Origin: an unidentified eubacterium SCB49
Lineage (GTDB): Bacteria > Bacteroidota > Bacteroidia > Flavobacteriales > Flavobacteriaceae
Assembly: GCA_000170815.1 (NCBI GenBank)
Contig: ABCO01000011.1
Span: forward strand, 50,001-114,000
Reading direction: 5' to 3'
Length of the DNA: 64,000 nucleotides
Part shown: in pieces, positions 43,821-53,230 of the stretch
Layout: every line of letters starts with the position of its first letter
How positions within the stretch are numbered: position 1 is the first letter of the stretch
Notes under the pieces: model-generated
What the model saw: only the letters and a program-made list of their open reading frames with translations
Told to the model about the DNA's origin: nothing
The model's database searches: none
Translations under genes and position numbers: made by a program

Positions 43821-44840
43821 TTATATTTTCATTCTGGCATTTGCCGAAACATTAAGGTTTGTAAAAGATTGCTCTTTGTATTTTAACTCTCCTACGATGG
43901 CTATCATAGCTGCATTATCTGTGCAGTATTCAAATTTTGGAATATGAGTTTTCCAGTTGTATTTGCTTTCTGCTTCACGTAATGCTTTTCTAATTCCGCT
44001 ATTTGCCGATACACCGCCACCAATGGCAATTTCTTTAATACCGGTATGTTTTACGGCATTTTTAATTTTATCCATTAAATAAGAAACAATTGTGTATTGT
44101 AAACTAGCACAGATATCTTCAAGGTTTTCTTCTATAAAATTGGGGTTGTTTTTAACTTCTCTTTGTACAAAGTATAAAACGGCTGTTTTGAGACCACTAA
44201 AACTAAAGTCCATTGGTCCTACTTTTGGTTTTGTAAAAGGAAATCTTTTTGGATCGCCTGTTTGTGCATATTTGTCAATTAATGGACCTCCTGGATAGGG
44301 TAGTCCTAGTATTTTTGCACTTTTATCAAAAGCTTCACCTACCGCATCATCAATAGTTTCTCCAATTACTTCCATCTCAAAGTGAGAGCTTACTTTTACG
44401 ATCTGTGTATGTCCGCCACTAATAGTCATGGCCAAAAAGGGAAAATTTGGTTTTTCATTATCTCCATCATCTATAAAATGAGCAAGTATATGTCCCTGCA
44501 TGTGGTTTACTTCAATAAGAGGGATGTTTAATCCCATAGCTAAAGACTTTGCAAATGAGGTGCCTACAAGTAAAGAACCCATTAATCCAGGACCTCTCGT
44601 AAAAGCGATGGCTGATAATTGTTTTTTGTCGATATTTGCTTCGCGTAATGCTTGATGAATAACAGGTACAATATTCTGTTGGTGAGCACGAGAGGCAAGT
44701 TCAGGAACAACACCGCCATAGGCTTCGTGTATTTTTTGAGTTGCCACAACGTTAGAACATATTTTGTTGTTATGTATTACAGCAGCAGCCGTATCATCAC
44801 AAGATGATTCAATACCTAAAATATATGTGTTTGTTTGCAT
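43821..44840 (-). CDS. tsaD: tRNA N6-threonylcarbamoyladenosine transferase TsaD
   Basis: 339 residues from MQTNTYILGIESSCDDTAAA. The metal-binding His pair is in EVNHMQGHILAHF. The nucleotide-binding region includes FLAMTISGGHTQIV, the GEAFDKSAKILGLPYPGGP segment and IGGGVSANSGIR; DNAAMIAIVG closes the fold. It transfers threonylcarbamoyl to A37 of ANN-decoding tRNA with TsaB and TsaE, which are not adjacent here. A longer frame to 44963 adds 41 residues that overlap tamB and are not family sequence, so it is rejected. Confidence 0.95.
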   Translation of the reverse strand: MQTNTYILGIESSCDDTAAAVIHNNKICSNVVATQKIHEAYGGVVPELASRAHQQNIVPVIHQALREANIDKKQLSAIAFTRGPGLMGSLLVGTSFAKSLAMGLNIPLIEVNHMQGHILAHFIDDGDNEKPNFPFLAMTISGGHTQIVKVSSHFEMEVIGETIDDAVGEAFDKSAKILGLPYPGGPLIDKYAQTGDPKRFPFTKPKVGPMDFSFSGLKTAVLYFVQREVKNNPNFIEENLEDICASLQYTIVSYLMDKIKNAVKHTGIKEIAIGGGVSANSGIRKALREAESKYNWKTHIPKFEYCTDNAAMIAIVGELKYKEQSFTNLNVSANARMKI

Positions 44841-44870
44841 AAAATGAAAAAAGGGCATATTAATTGGTAT

Positions 44871-44898
44871 CAAAAGTAAAACATTAATAGCTATCAAA
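44871..44898 (-). promoter_or_regulatory. Promoter of tsaD
   Basis: On the minus strand TTTG (44898-44895), a 16-base spacer, then TACTTTTG (44878-44871). Both match the Bacteroidota promoter. The tsaD ATG is 30 bases downstream. Confidence 0.55.
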
Positions 44899-44928
44899 AA
44901 ACTAGGAAAAATACTTGTTAGAATACTT

Positions 44929-47900
44929 ATGGTGATCATAGTACTAATCATACTATTGGTCATTGTATTATCTATTCCTGCTGTTCAAACTAAAATAGCA
45001 AAACGGGTTACAGATACTGTTAATGAGACTTATGATGTAGATATAAATATTGACAGAATAGGTCTTAACTGGCGTGGAGAGGTTGACGTAAGAGAAGTAT
45101 ATATTGCAGACCATCATCAAGATACCCTAATTTATGCACAAGAACTGCAAGCAGATGTGCTTAACTTTAAAAATCTATTAAAGGACTCTTATGGTTTTGG
45201 CGATATTTTTCTAAAAAAAGCAAAACTTCATTACAAAACATACAAAGATGAGGAGAGAGATAATCTTTATATTTTTTCTCAAAAGTTTAATACAGGAAAA
45301 AAATCAACGAATGTTTTTGTTCTATTTGCAGATCATTTGGAATTAGATGATAGTGAAGTCTATATTATTGATGAGAATAAAGAGAATCCAGAAATGCTTA
45401 TGCTGGATGGTTTGTCAATAGATGCAGATGATTTTAGAGTAGAAGATATTAATGTTACTGCTAAAATAAATGACCTGTCTGTTGAAGCGCAACGAGGTTT
45501 TAAAATTGAAAAACTACAAACCAATTTTTCATATACTTCAGAAGCTCTAAAGCTTGAAGCGCTTGATTTAGTTTCTTCAGATTCAGAATTAAAAGGAGAT
45601 TTAATCTTTAATTACACCGAAGAGGAGGGGATGTCAGACTTTATGAATGGAGTGGTCATTGACGCTACATTTGATGATAGTAAATTAGCTACAAATGATC
45701 TTAATACTTTCTATAATGAGTTTGGTTTAAACCAAATACTATCTGTAAACGGTAAATTTAATGGGACCTTAAATGATTTTGTTTTTAATAACGTTAAGAT
45801 ACAAACAGGCGACACTAGCATAACAGGAAACTTTACAATAAAAGACCTTATTTCTGAAGATAAAGAATATTCTATACAGGCTAAAAGCCATGATATTTCT
45901 ACTAATTATTATGATTTAAGACGGTTTATGCCAAGACTTATTGGCGAAAATCTTCCTGAACAATTAAAATCATTGGGTAATTTTAAATTTAGCGGAACAA
46001 CAAATATTACGACTTCTACTTTAAAATCAAACAGTATTTTAAAAAGTACTATTGGACATGCAAATGTTGATGTTGAAATGGGGCAAATAAATGATTTTGA
46101 AAGCGCTACCTATAAAGGCCGCGTAGAAGTAACAGATTTTGATTTAGGGAAATTAACAGAAACTTCTACATTAGGGAAAATTTCAGCAAAACTTAGAGTA
46201 AAAGGAAGCGGGTTTTCTCAAAAATCGGTAAATACTAGTTTAAAAGGAAGGGTCTCCTCTTTTGATTTTGAAGGGTATACTTATAAAAACATTACAGTGA
46301 CAGGAACTCTAAAAGACCCTGTTTTTAACGGAGATCTTTCAATAGATGACCCTAATGTTAAGCTAGATTTTAAGGGGATGGTAGATGTTTCTAAAGAGTT
46401 TAATCAATTTGACTTTGAAGCTGATGTAGAATATGCAGAGCTTAATAAGCTAAATTTAATGAAACGTGATAGTGTTAGTGTTTTTGCTGGTAGACTTGTT
46501 GTAGATATGGATGGTACTACAATAGATGATGCCACTGGTACTATTAATTTTAAAGAAACTTTTTATCAAAATGAACGCGACGATTACTATTTTGATGATT
46601 TTAATGTCGTTTCTAGTTTTGAAGGAGAAAAAAGAACAATTGAAGTAAACTCGCCAGATATTATTGATGGTAGTATATCGGGTATTTTTACAGTAGAAGA
46701 TATTCCTAATCTATTTATTAATGGAATAGGTAAAATTTATGCCAACTACATACCACAAGAGGTTTCTTCTGATCAGTTTATAAATTATAATTTTACTGTA
46801 TACAATAAAATAGTAGAGCTTTTTGTACCGTCTCTTTCTCTTGGAGAAAACACTAAGATTAACGGGTCTGTCTCGTCTGATGAAACTAAATTTAAGCTGA
46901 ATTTTAACTCTCCTGAAATATTATTATACAATAATTATTTAGGTAATATAGCAGTAGCTGTAGATAATAGTAATCCGCTGTATAATACGTATATTGAAGT
47001 AGATTCTGTATATACAGGAGTATATGATTTAAAAAATGTAGCCATCATTAATAAGACAATAAATGATACACTTTATGTGCGTTCTGAGTTTGCAGGTGGT
47101 AAGACTAAAGAAGATGTTTTTAACCTAGCATTATATCATACAATTAACCCAGAAGGTAAATCTGTTGTAGGTTTTTCTAAATCTGATATTAAATATAATG
47201 ACAATATTTGGTATGTAAATAAAGAGAATAACAAGCAGAACAAAATAGTATTTGATGATACTTTTAAAAATATTGAGATAGAAGACATTAAGATTAATCA
47301 TAAAGAAGAATTTATAGACCTTAAGGGGGTTATTACAGATTCTACTTATAAAGATCTTAAGGTTCGTTTTACTGATGTAAATATTGGAAATCTTGTTCCT
47401 AAAATAGACAGTCTTAGTCTCGGTGGAAATATTACAGGGGATCTTAATTTTCTTCAAAAAGGAAATGCTTATTTTCCAAACAGTAATGTGAAAATTGAAG
47501 ATGTAGTTATTAATGACACTGCTTTTGGAGATCTTACCTTAGATATTCAGGGTAACGAAGACTTAACTAATTATAAAATAAATACAACGTTAGTAAATAA
47601 TGATATAAAATCTATTAGTGCTGTTGGTGATATTAATGTTTCTAATAACGATCCTCAAATAGCACTTGATGTAGCGTTAAATGATTTTAATTTAAAGGCT
47701 TTTAGCCCTTTTGGTGGTGATGTAATTACAGATATAAGAGGTTTAGTTTCCGGAAACGCCATAGTAAAGGGTAATTATAAGTCTCCCGATGTATTAGGAA
47801 GACTTGTTTTAAAGAATAGCGGAATGAATATAGTAGAGTTGAATACCAACTTTAATATTGATGATAATACAATTCTTAACCTCACTAAAGATAAAATTAC

Positions 47901-49338
47901 AATTGAACCTACGGGTATAACAGATGCAAAGTATAAAACAAAAGGACTTTTATCCGGAAACGCAAGGCATAACAACTTTTTAGACTGGGCGCTTAATCTT
48001 AGAATAGATGCTCCAGAAAGATTGCTAGCTCTAGATAAACCATTTGATGAAGACGCTTTGTATTATGGTACGGCTTATATTAGTGGTAATGCTACAATTG
48101 TAGGGCCGATACAAGAATTAACGATAGATGTAGAAGCAACAACAGAAAAAGGAACTACCTTCAAGATTCCTATTTCAGAAACTGAAAGTATAGGTGATGA
48201 CTCTTTTGTACGCTTTATCTCTCCAGAAGAAAAGGAAGCACGCATTAGTGGTGAAGAAATAGAAATAGAAGAGATAAAAGGTTTAACACTCAATTTTGAA
48301 TTAGACATAAACCAAAACGCAGAGGTAGAGGTCGTTGTAGATCAAACAAGTGGTTCTACATTAACCGGGCGTGGAGCAGGAATTTTGTTGATAGAGATTA
48401 ACACTCTAGGTAAATTTAATATGTGGGGAGATTTCTTAGTGATTAGTGGAGATTATGATTTTAGGTATGGTGGTTTAATTCAGAAAGAAATAGAAGTTGA
48501 ATCTGGTGGAAGTATCACCTGGGATGGAAAACCAGAAAAAGCAAGACTTGATCTAAAAGCGATTTATAAAACATATGCCAACCCTTCTCCATTATTAGAT
48601 AATCCTACGGCAAATAGAAAAATAGAAGTAGAAGTTATTGTAGAACTATTAGGAGAATTAAGCCAACCCGATTTAAATTTTGATATTGAATTTCCTAGCG
48701 TAAGTTCTATTGTTAAGACTGAGCTTGAATATAAACTCCAAAACGAAGAACAACGACAAAATCAAGCCATATTTTTAATGGCTTCAGATTCTTTTGTGAC
48801 TGATGATTTTGCAGGAGCTGGAGGTATAGGAGGAAATTTACTTGCAGATCAAGTGTCAAATATATTGGGTGATTTATTACAAGATAAAGATGGTAAAATC
48901 TCTTTAGCTATAGATTATCAGGCGGGTCAAAATTCACCTACTATAGAAACTGCAAATGAATTAGGTGTTACGATTTCGGCAAATATTACAGACAAATTAT
49001 TGATTAACGGAACTTTAGGGGTTCCTATAGGTGATGTAGAAGATACAGCTGTAGCAGGAGAAGTAGCAATGCAATGGTTGGTAAATGAGGATGGTAGTTT
49101 AAGAATGAACTTTTTTAGACGCCAAGCAGATGTTCAATTTATTGGAGAAGATCAGATTTTTGAACAAGGTTTTGGATTGTCTTATTCTGTAGATTTTAAT
49201 ACTTTTAAAGAGCTGGTTTTTAAGCTTTTTAATAAAAAACTCTCTTTAGAGCAAGAACAACAAGAAGAATTACCTGTTGTACCAGACGACAATACGATTC
49301 CTGATAATTTTGGAACTTTACCTGAGGAGGAAAACTAA
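44929..49338 (+). CDS. tamB: Translocation and assembly module protein TamB (AsmA-like)
   Basis: 1,469 residues. One N-terminal helix (VIIVLIILLVIVLSIPAV) anchors a very long periplasmic beta-taco region built of repeated strands, with NIDRIGLNWRGEVDVREVYI typical of Bacteroidota TamB. The C-terminal DUF490 domain includes LLIEINTLGKFNMWGDFLVISGDYDF and LNFDIEFPSVSSIVKTELEYKL. TamB bridges inner and outer membranes and takes part in lipid transport and outer-membrane assembly. No TamA gene is adjacent. The frame stays open upstream to 44848 and encodes IKKLGKILVRIL just before the ATG, resembling a proper positive N-terminus, but no ATG, GTG or TTG is there. Confidence 0.87.
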   Translation: MVIIVLIILLVIVLSIPAVQTKIAKRVTDTVNETYDVDINIDRIGLNWRGEVDVREVYIADHHQDTLIYAQELQADVLNFKNLLKDSYGFGDIFLKKAKLHYKTYKDEERDNLYIFSQKFNTGKKSTNVFVLFADHLELDDSEVYIIDENKENPEMLMLDGLSIDADDFRVEDINVTAKINDLSVEAQRGFKIEKLQTNFSYTSEALKLEALDLVSSDSELKGDLIFNYTEEEGMSDFMNGVVIDATFDDSKLATNDLNTFYNEFGLNQILSVNGKFNGTLNDFVFNNVKIQTGDTSITGNFTIKDLISEDKEYSIQAKSHDISTNYYDLRRFMPRLIGENLPEQLKSLGNFKFSGTTNITTSTLKSNSILKSTIGHANVDVEMGQINDFESATYKGRVEVTDFDLGKLTETSTLGKISAKLRVKGSGFSQKSVNTSLKGRVSSFDFEGYTYKNITVTGTLKDPVFNGDLSIDDPNVKLDFKGMVDVSKEFNQFDFEADVEYAELNKLNLMKRDSVSVFAGRLVVDMDGTTIDDATGTINFKETFYQNERDDYYFDDFNVVSSFEGEKRTIEVNSPDIIDGSISGIFTVEDIPNLFINGIGKIYANYIPQEVSSDQFINYNFTVYNKIVELFVPSLSLGENTKINGSVSSDETKFKLNFNSPEILLYNNYLGNIAVAVDNSNPLYNTYIEVDSVYTGVYDLKNVAIINKTINDTLYVRSEFAGGKTKEDVFNLALYHTINPEGKSVVGFSKSDIKYNDNIWYVNKENNKQNKIVFDDTFKNIEIEDIKINHKEEFIDLKGVITDSTYKDLKVRFTDVNIGNLVPKIDSLSLGGNITGDLNFLQKGNAYFPNSNVKIEDVVINDTAFGDLTLDIQGNEDLTNYKINTTLVNNDIKSISAVGDINVSNNDPQIALDVALNDFNLKAFSPFGGDVITDIRGLVSGNAIVKGNYKSPDVLGRLVLKNSGMNIVELNTNFNIDDNTILNLTKDKITIEPTGITDAKYKTKGLLSGNARHNNFLDWALNLRIDAPERLLALDKPFDEDALYYGTAYISGNATIVGPIQELTIDVEATTEKGTTFKIPISETESIGDDSFVRFISPEEKEARISGEEIEIEEIKGLTLNFELDINQNAEVEVVVDQTSGSTLTGRGAGILLIEINTLGKFNMWGDFLVISGDYDFRYGGLIQKEIEVESGGSITWDGKPEKARLDLKAIYKTYANPSPLLDNPTANRKIEVEVIVELLGELSQPDLNFDIEFPSVSSIVKTELEYKLQNEEQRQNQAIFLMASDSFVTDDFAGAGGIGGNLLADQVSNILGDLLQDKDGKISLAIDYQAGQNSPTIETANELGVTISANITDKLLINGTLGVPIGDVEDTAVAGEVAMQWLVNEDGSLRMNFFRRQADVQFIGEDQIFEQGFGLSYSVDFNTFKELVFKLFNKKLSLEQEQQEELPVVPDDNTIPDNFGTLPEEEN

Positions 49339-49347
49339 ATAGAAGTT

Positions 49348-49836
49348 TTATTTGATCATTGCGATATTACTAAGTTTTTCAAAGATTACTTCAATTTGAC
49401 TAATGGGTAGCTTAACAACAGAGCATATTTGTTCTGTATCATTTTCTATAAATAAAGAACCCATCTTATCTTCTTCATAGCCTACTTCTTTAAAAGAGAA
49501 CACAGCATTATCAAGATTAATTATTTGCTTTCCATCTTTAAACCACTTGTAGTCTGCCACATATTCTATTGTAGTATCACCTAGTTTAATAGTCTCTTTT
49601 CCATAAGTGTTCCATAGCGATATCCTTAATAAGTAAAACCCTATAATCCCTGAAAGTAGTGGCCCAATTATATGTCCTATTTTAAGTTCGTTACCTAAAT
49701 TAATTGCTCCAATTACTCCTAATACAGGAAGTAGTACAGTGGCGGCAGCAATTATGAACATTAGTACTCTTATGATAACAGGAGATTTTTTCACATATAA
49801 CTCTAGTGTGTTATCTATAAGATCATATTGTTTCAT
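49348..49836 (-). CDS. Small membrane protein with PH-like tail, unknown
   Basis: 162 residues. Two membrane helices occupy about residues 20-45 (PVIIRVLMFIIAAATVLLPVLGVIGAI) and 54-72 (IGHIIGPLLSGIIGFYLLRIS). The last 85 residues are a soluble strand-rich region (TIKLGDTTIEYVADYKWFKDGKQIINLDNAVF) that recalls a bacterial PH/YdbT-type fold, though this is weak. It sits convergent to tamB with a nine-base gap and 52 bases downstream of ridA. Function unknown. Confidence 0.62.
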   Translation of the reverse strand: MKQYDLIDNTLELYVKKSPVIIRVLMFIIAAATVLLPVLGVIGAINLGNELKIGHIIGPLLSGIIGFYLLRISLWNTYGKETIKLGDTTIEYVADYKWFKDGKQIINLDNAVFSFKEVGYEEDKMGSLFIENDTEQICSVVKLPISQIEVIFEKLSNIAMIK

Positions 49837-49888
49837 TTATTTTAGTTTAAGGAAATAATATAGTTTTTATTTATAGGCACATTTGTCA

Positions 49889-50272
49889 TTATCTGCTGGC
49901 AATAACAGAAATTTCAACATTAACGTACTTTGGTAAATTTGCAACTTCTACGGTTTCTCTAGCTGGAGCAGTATCATCACTAAAATAGTTACCGTAAATG
50001 GAGTTTATATTAGAAAATTGCCCCATATCTTTTACAAAGATGCTTGCTTTTAAAACATTGTCAAATGTCATTTCTGCAGCTGTTAAAACGGCTTTTAAAT
50101 TTTCCATTACAAGTTTTGTTTCTTCTTCAATACTTCCTTTAAAAAGTTCGCCTGTTTTAGGATCTATTGCTATTTGCCCAGAAGTATATAACATGTCACC
50201 GTGTAATACAGCTTGATTGTATGGGCCTATTGGTGCTGGAGCATTTGTAGTCGTTATTATTTTTTTCATCAT
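49889..50272 (-). CDS. ridA: RidA family enamine/imine deaminase
   Basis: 127 residues, full length for the YjgF/YER057c/UK114 family. The Arg-containing signature lies in DDTAPARETVEVANLPKYVNVEISVIA, and GPYNQAVLHGDMLYTSGQIAIDPKTGEL provides the other active-site side. It hydrolyses reactive enamines from PLP enzymes such as threonine dehydratase. It is located between the small membrane protein and the LptD-like gene, 58 bases from the latter, and these are probably one transcript. Confidence 0.93.
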   Translation of the reverse strand: MMKKIITTTNAPAPIGPYNQAVLHGDMLYTSGQIAIDPKTGELFKGSIEEETKLVMENLKAVLTAAEMTFDNVLKASIFVKDMGQFSNINSIYGNYFSDDTAPARETVEVANLPKYVNVEISVIASR

Positions 50273-50330
50273 CTATTTATTTTTTAGTTTGAAATAGTAT
50301 AAAAATGCTATCATATTTCCGAAGGTAATG

Positions 50331-53045
50331 CTATAGACTTCTGTCTGACACCCTACGTTTATCGTATTTAATATCGCTAAGAATACTGCTTTTTATACCT
50401 ATAAAAAAGTACCAAGAAGTATTTATACTCCCAATAGGTGTCCAGTTAAAACTCATTTGCCAACTTTCTAAATCTCTCTGAAACCTAAACTGCGTTAGAG
50501 TTACACCTTTATTCTTAAAATCGTAACCCGAAGACACACCAACACGCCAACGCGGGGAGAGGTCTAGATTAGAACTAAACATAAGTGACTGAGATGAAAT
50601 CTCATCCTGACGTTGATTATTACTGTAAGTCATGGTGTACGCTAATCGAAAATCCCAAGGGATACTAAAATTGTAAAACTCTTTATTTTCGTAATCAGAT
50701 TCGTCTTTATCTTCAAAAATACTCCCGTCTATTCTACTCGTAGATTCACCAAAGAGGTCATCTTGTCTACCACCGTTTCTAAAAGTATCATTGTCTATTT
50801 GCTCTTGATCTTTGTTGTTTGCGCCTTCTAGATCTTTACTTGAAAATGAGTAATTAAGACTAATATTAGCATCTGTAAGTCTAAAGAGACTTCCACCGTT
50901 TTCAATGTTCCAAACATCAATTGTGGTATTGTTGTTGTCTAGTGCGTATGGATTTAAAGTACCTCTTAAATTTATATCTAGTTTATCAACTAAAGGAATA
51001 CTACCACTAATGGTTAACGGGCTTAATTTTAAAGAGTCTCCAGCAACATTATAAGCAGTAGCAAAATTAAGATTATTAAGTATTGTTACTTTTTTTGCCT
51101 CTGTAGCAGTACTGTCTTTAGAACGTACTTTTGCCTCTAGTGTGTTACTTAATGAAAGCCCAATACTACTCGTAAAGGTCTTTCCTGGAGCGCCGTAAAG
51201 CGTGTTTTCAAACCTAGAGTATTCTACAATTTCTGTTGAGGCTGCTTCATCTGCAGTGGCAGGAGTGTATACCTCATACTCATCATAATACTGATCAAAA
51301 GCAGGGTTGATACTGTAACTAATGGATGGGCGCATGACATGACGTAGGCCTTGTATTTTTTTATCTTCTCCTCTGTTAAAAGTACCGTAAACTGTCGTTC
51401 CTAAACTAGTAGAAAAATTATACGTACGATAGCTGTCAAATCCAGGAATTGTATCCTCTATAACGGCGCCAGCATTATCATCTGCTAAGTAATCATATCT
51501 TCTATTTATGGTCTTTAAAACCCAAGTTTCTTGATAGCTAGTACTCATAGATGCACTTAAATAGTCTAGTATTTTAAAGTTGGTAGAAACAGGAATACTA
51601 TGTCTGGCACCAATTTGTGCGCTATTAAACATCTCTGGTTTAAAAAACAAAGAATCTACAGTGCTTATTCTATTTTCTGCTGTTACATTATATTGTACAT
51701 TAATGTTATCTATAATCCCTTGTTTTGTTCCTACTTTTGGAGCAAAAGGATAAATACGAGCAATACTACCGTTAAAATTAGGAAGAGACATGTTTATTGC
51801 TTCTGTCTGAGTGTTCTGCGAGTGTGTTGCAGCAAGACTTATATTAACTTGCGGTTCTATATCAAAAGTTTTTGAGTAAGATATAGATGAGCTAAGCGTG
51901 TTAACTAAAGCACTGGCATTGTTTGTTTCGTTTTGTGATTCTTGAAAATATTTACTACTTCCTAAATTTACATTGGCAGAAAAACGCGAAGAAGGATTAA
52001 CTTTTGCATCTTGTGTATGTGACCAGCGTATGTTATAAATAGAGCTTTGACTAAAATCATCAAAACCACGTTCGCTTGTAATATTGTTTTCATACCTTAA
52101 ACTTAGGTTACCACTAAACTTGTATCTTAAAGCATAATTAGTTTCGCCACGCAAAGCATAACTACCATTAGTAGCGTAGTCTCCTATTAATGTAAGATCT
52201 ATATAATCACTAAGATTAAAATAATATCCACCATTTTGTAGAGAAAAACCATTGTTGTTATCACCATATGAAGGTAGAATAAAACCAGAAGCGCGATCTT
52301 CTGTTAATGGAAAATACCCAAAAGGAAGTGCAATAGGAGTAGGGACATCTGCAATGTACATGTTAGTTAGTCCTGTTACAATCTTGCGGTTAGGAACAAA
52401 TTTTGCCCTACGTGTAAAAAAGTAATAATCTGGATCATCAATGTTTTCAGAGGTGGTAAACTTTACATTCTTTAAAAAGATTACAGAGTCATTTTGTTTT
52501 TTAGTTATTTCGGCAATAACATTAAAACCACTTTGTTGTGTGCGAGAATTGTAAACTATGGCTTTTTCTGTAACATTGTTAAAACGTAAAGAGTCTGGCT
52601 CTACTTTATTCATTCCTTGTACAAAAACAGGCTTTTGCAAGTAAACACCTGCACTATCTATACCTCGAGCATAAATTTCATTTGTATTATAATCTAGAAT
52701 AATCTCACCGGCATCGATACGTGTATCACCATAAATAACATAAGCTTTATTATACATATAAGCTCGATTATTTTTTTTATCTAGGTACACATAATCTTCA
52801 CCATAATAATCTACAATGTGTTTTAAATCTTCTTTTGGCGGGCGTATTGTATCTGTTTTAACAACACCCTCTTCTAATTTTTCTGTAGTTGGTAATGTTT
52901 TTTCTGCTGGATTTATGGTGTCATTTTCTATTTCAGCAGGAAGTATGATTGCATCTTTAGGTGCTGGATCTTGTGCATAGAGTGATATACCACCTAATTG
53001 TAGTATGAATATAAGTAGAAAATAAAATTGCTTAGGTATCTGCAA
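50331..53045 (-). CDS. lptD: LptD-like LPS assembly outer-membrane protein
   Basis: 904 residues. The signal peptide ends SLYAQ. Residues about 75-215 form an OstA/LptA-like beta-jellyroll (YYGEDYVYLDKKNNRAYMYNKAYVIYGDTRIDAGEIILDYN). A FPLTEDRASGFILPSYG motif begins the large C-terminal barrel, ending VGVSSGYDFKNKGVTL and MSFNWTPIGSINTSWYFFIGIKSS. This is the Bacteroidota LptD layout, with the jellyroll joined to the barrel. It should insert LPS into the outer leaflet together with LptE, not seen nearby. Cys pairing is not conserved with E. coli, so the assembly may differ. Confidence 0.82.
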   Translation of the reverse strand: MQIPKQFYFLLIFILQLGGISLYAQDPAPKDAIILPAEIENDTINPAEKTLPTTEKLEEGVVKTDTIRPPKEDLKHIVDYYGEDYVYLDKKNNRAYMYNKAYVIYGDTRIDAGEIILDYNTNEIYARGIDSAGVYLQKPVFVQGMNKVEPDSLRFNNVTEKAIVYNSRTQQSGFNVIAEITKKQNDSVIFLKNVKFTTSENIDDPDYYFFTRRAKFVPNRKIVTGLTNMYIADVPTPIALPFGYFPLTEDRASGFILPSYGDNNNGFSLQNGGYYFNLSDYIDLTLIGDYATNGSYALRGETNYALRYKFSGNLSLRYENNITSERGFDDFSQSSIYNIRWSHTQDAKVNPSSRFSANVNLGSSKYFQESQNETNNASALVNTLSSSISYSKTFDIEPQVNISLAATHSQNTQTEAINMSLPNFNGSIARIYPFAPKVGTKQGIIDNINVQYNVTAENRISTVDSLFFKPEMFNSAQIGARHSIPVSTNFKILDYLSASMSTSYQETWVLKTINRRYDYLADDNAGAVIEDTIPGFDSYRTYNFSTSLGTTVYGTFNRGEDKKIQGLRHVMRPSISYSINPAFDQYYDEYEVYTPATADEAASTEIVEYSRFENTLYGAPGKTFTSSIGLSLSNTLEAKVRSKDSTATEAKKVTILNNLNFATAYNVAGDSLKLSPLTISGSIPLVDKLDINLRGTLNPYALDNNNTTIDVWNIENGGSLFRLTDANISLNYSFSSKDLEGANNKDQEQIDNDTFRNGGRQDDLFGESTSRIDGSIFEDKDESDYENKEFYNFSIPWDFRLAYTMTYSNNQRQDEISSQSLMFSSNLDLSPRWRVGVSSGYDFKNKGVTLTQFRFQRDLESWQMSFNWTPIGSINTSWYFFIGIKSSILSDIKYDKRRVSDRSL

Positions 53046-53230
53046 TGCTTTTTTTTTAAGGCACTTTTGTTTCTTAAAATTTTCTGAGTGTTACAATATT
53101 TCTTTACTTTGTGTTATTGTTAGAAGGTTCTTTAAAAACATTCTTGGCTCAGTTTTTGAAAGTTCAAAATTAATCATAATTTTTGGCTTAGCTTTTAAAA
53201 TAACAAGCAAAAAACTTCCGTTGTATCCTT

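Noticed and set aside
44841..44963. Longer N-terminus for TsaD
   Set aside because: It would run through the tsaD promoter and into tamB; the conserved opening starts at 44840.
47131..47457. 108-codon antisense frame in tamB
   Set aside because: Lys/Ile/Asn-rich AT-driven frame with no start signal inside a coherent long gene.
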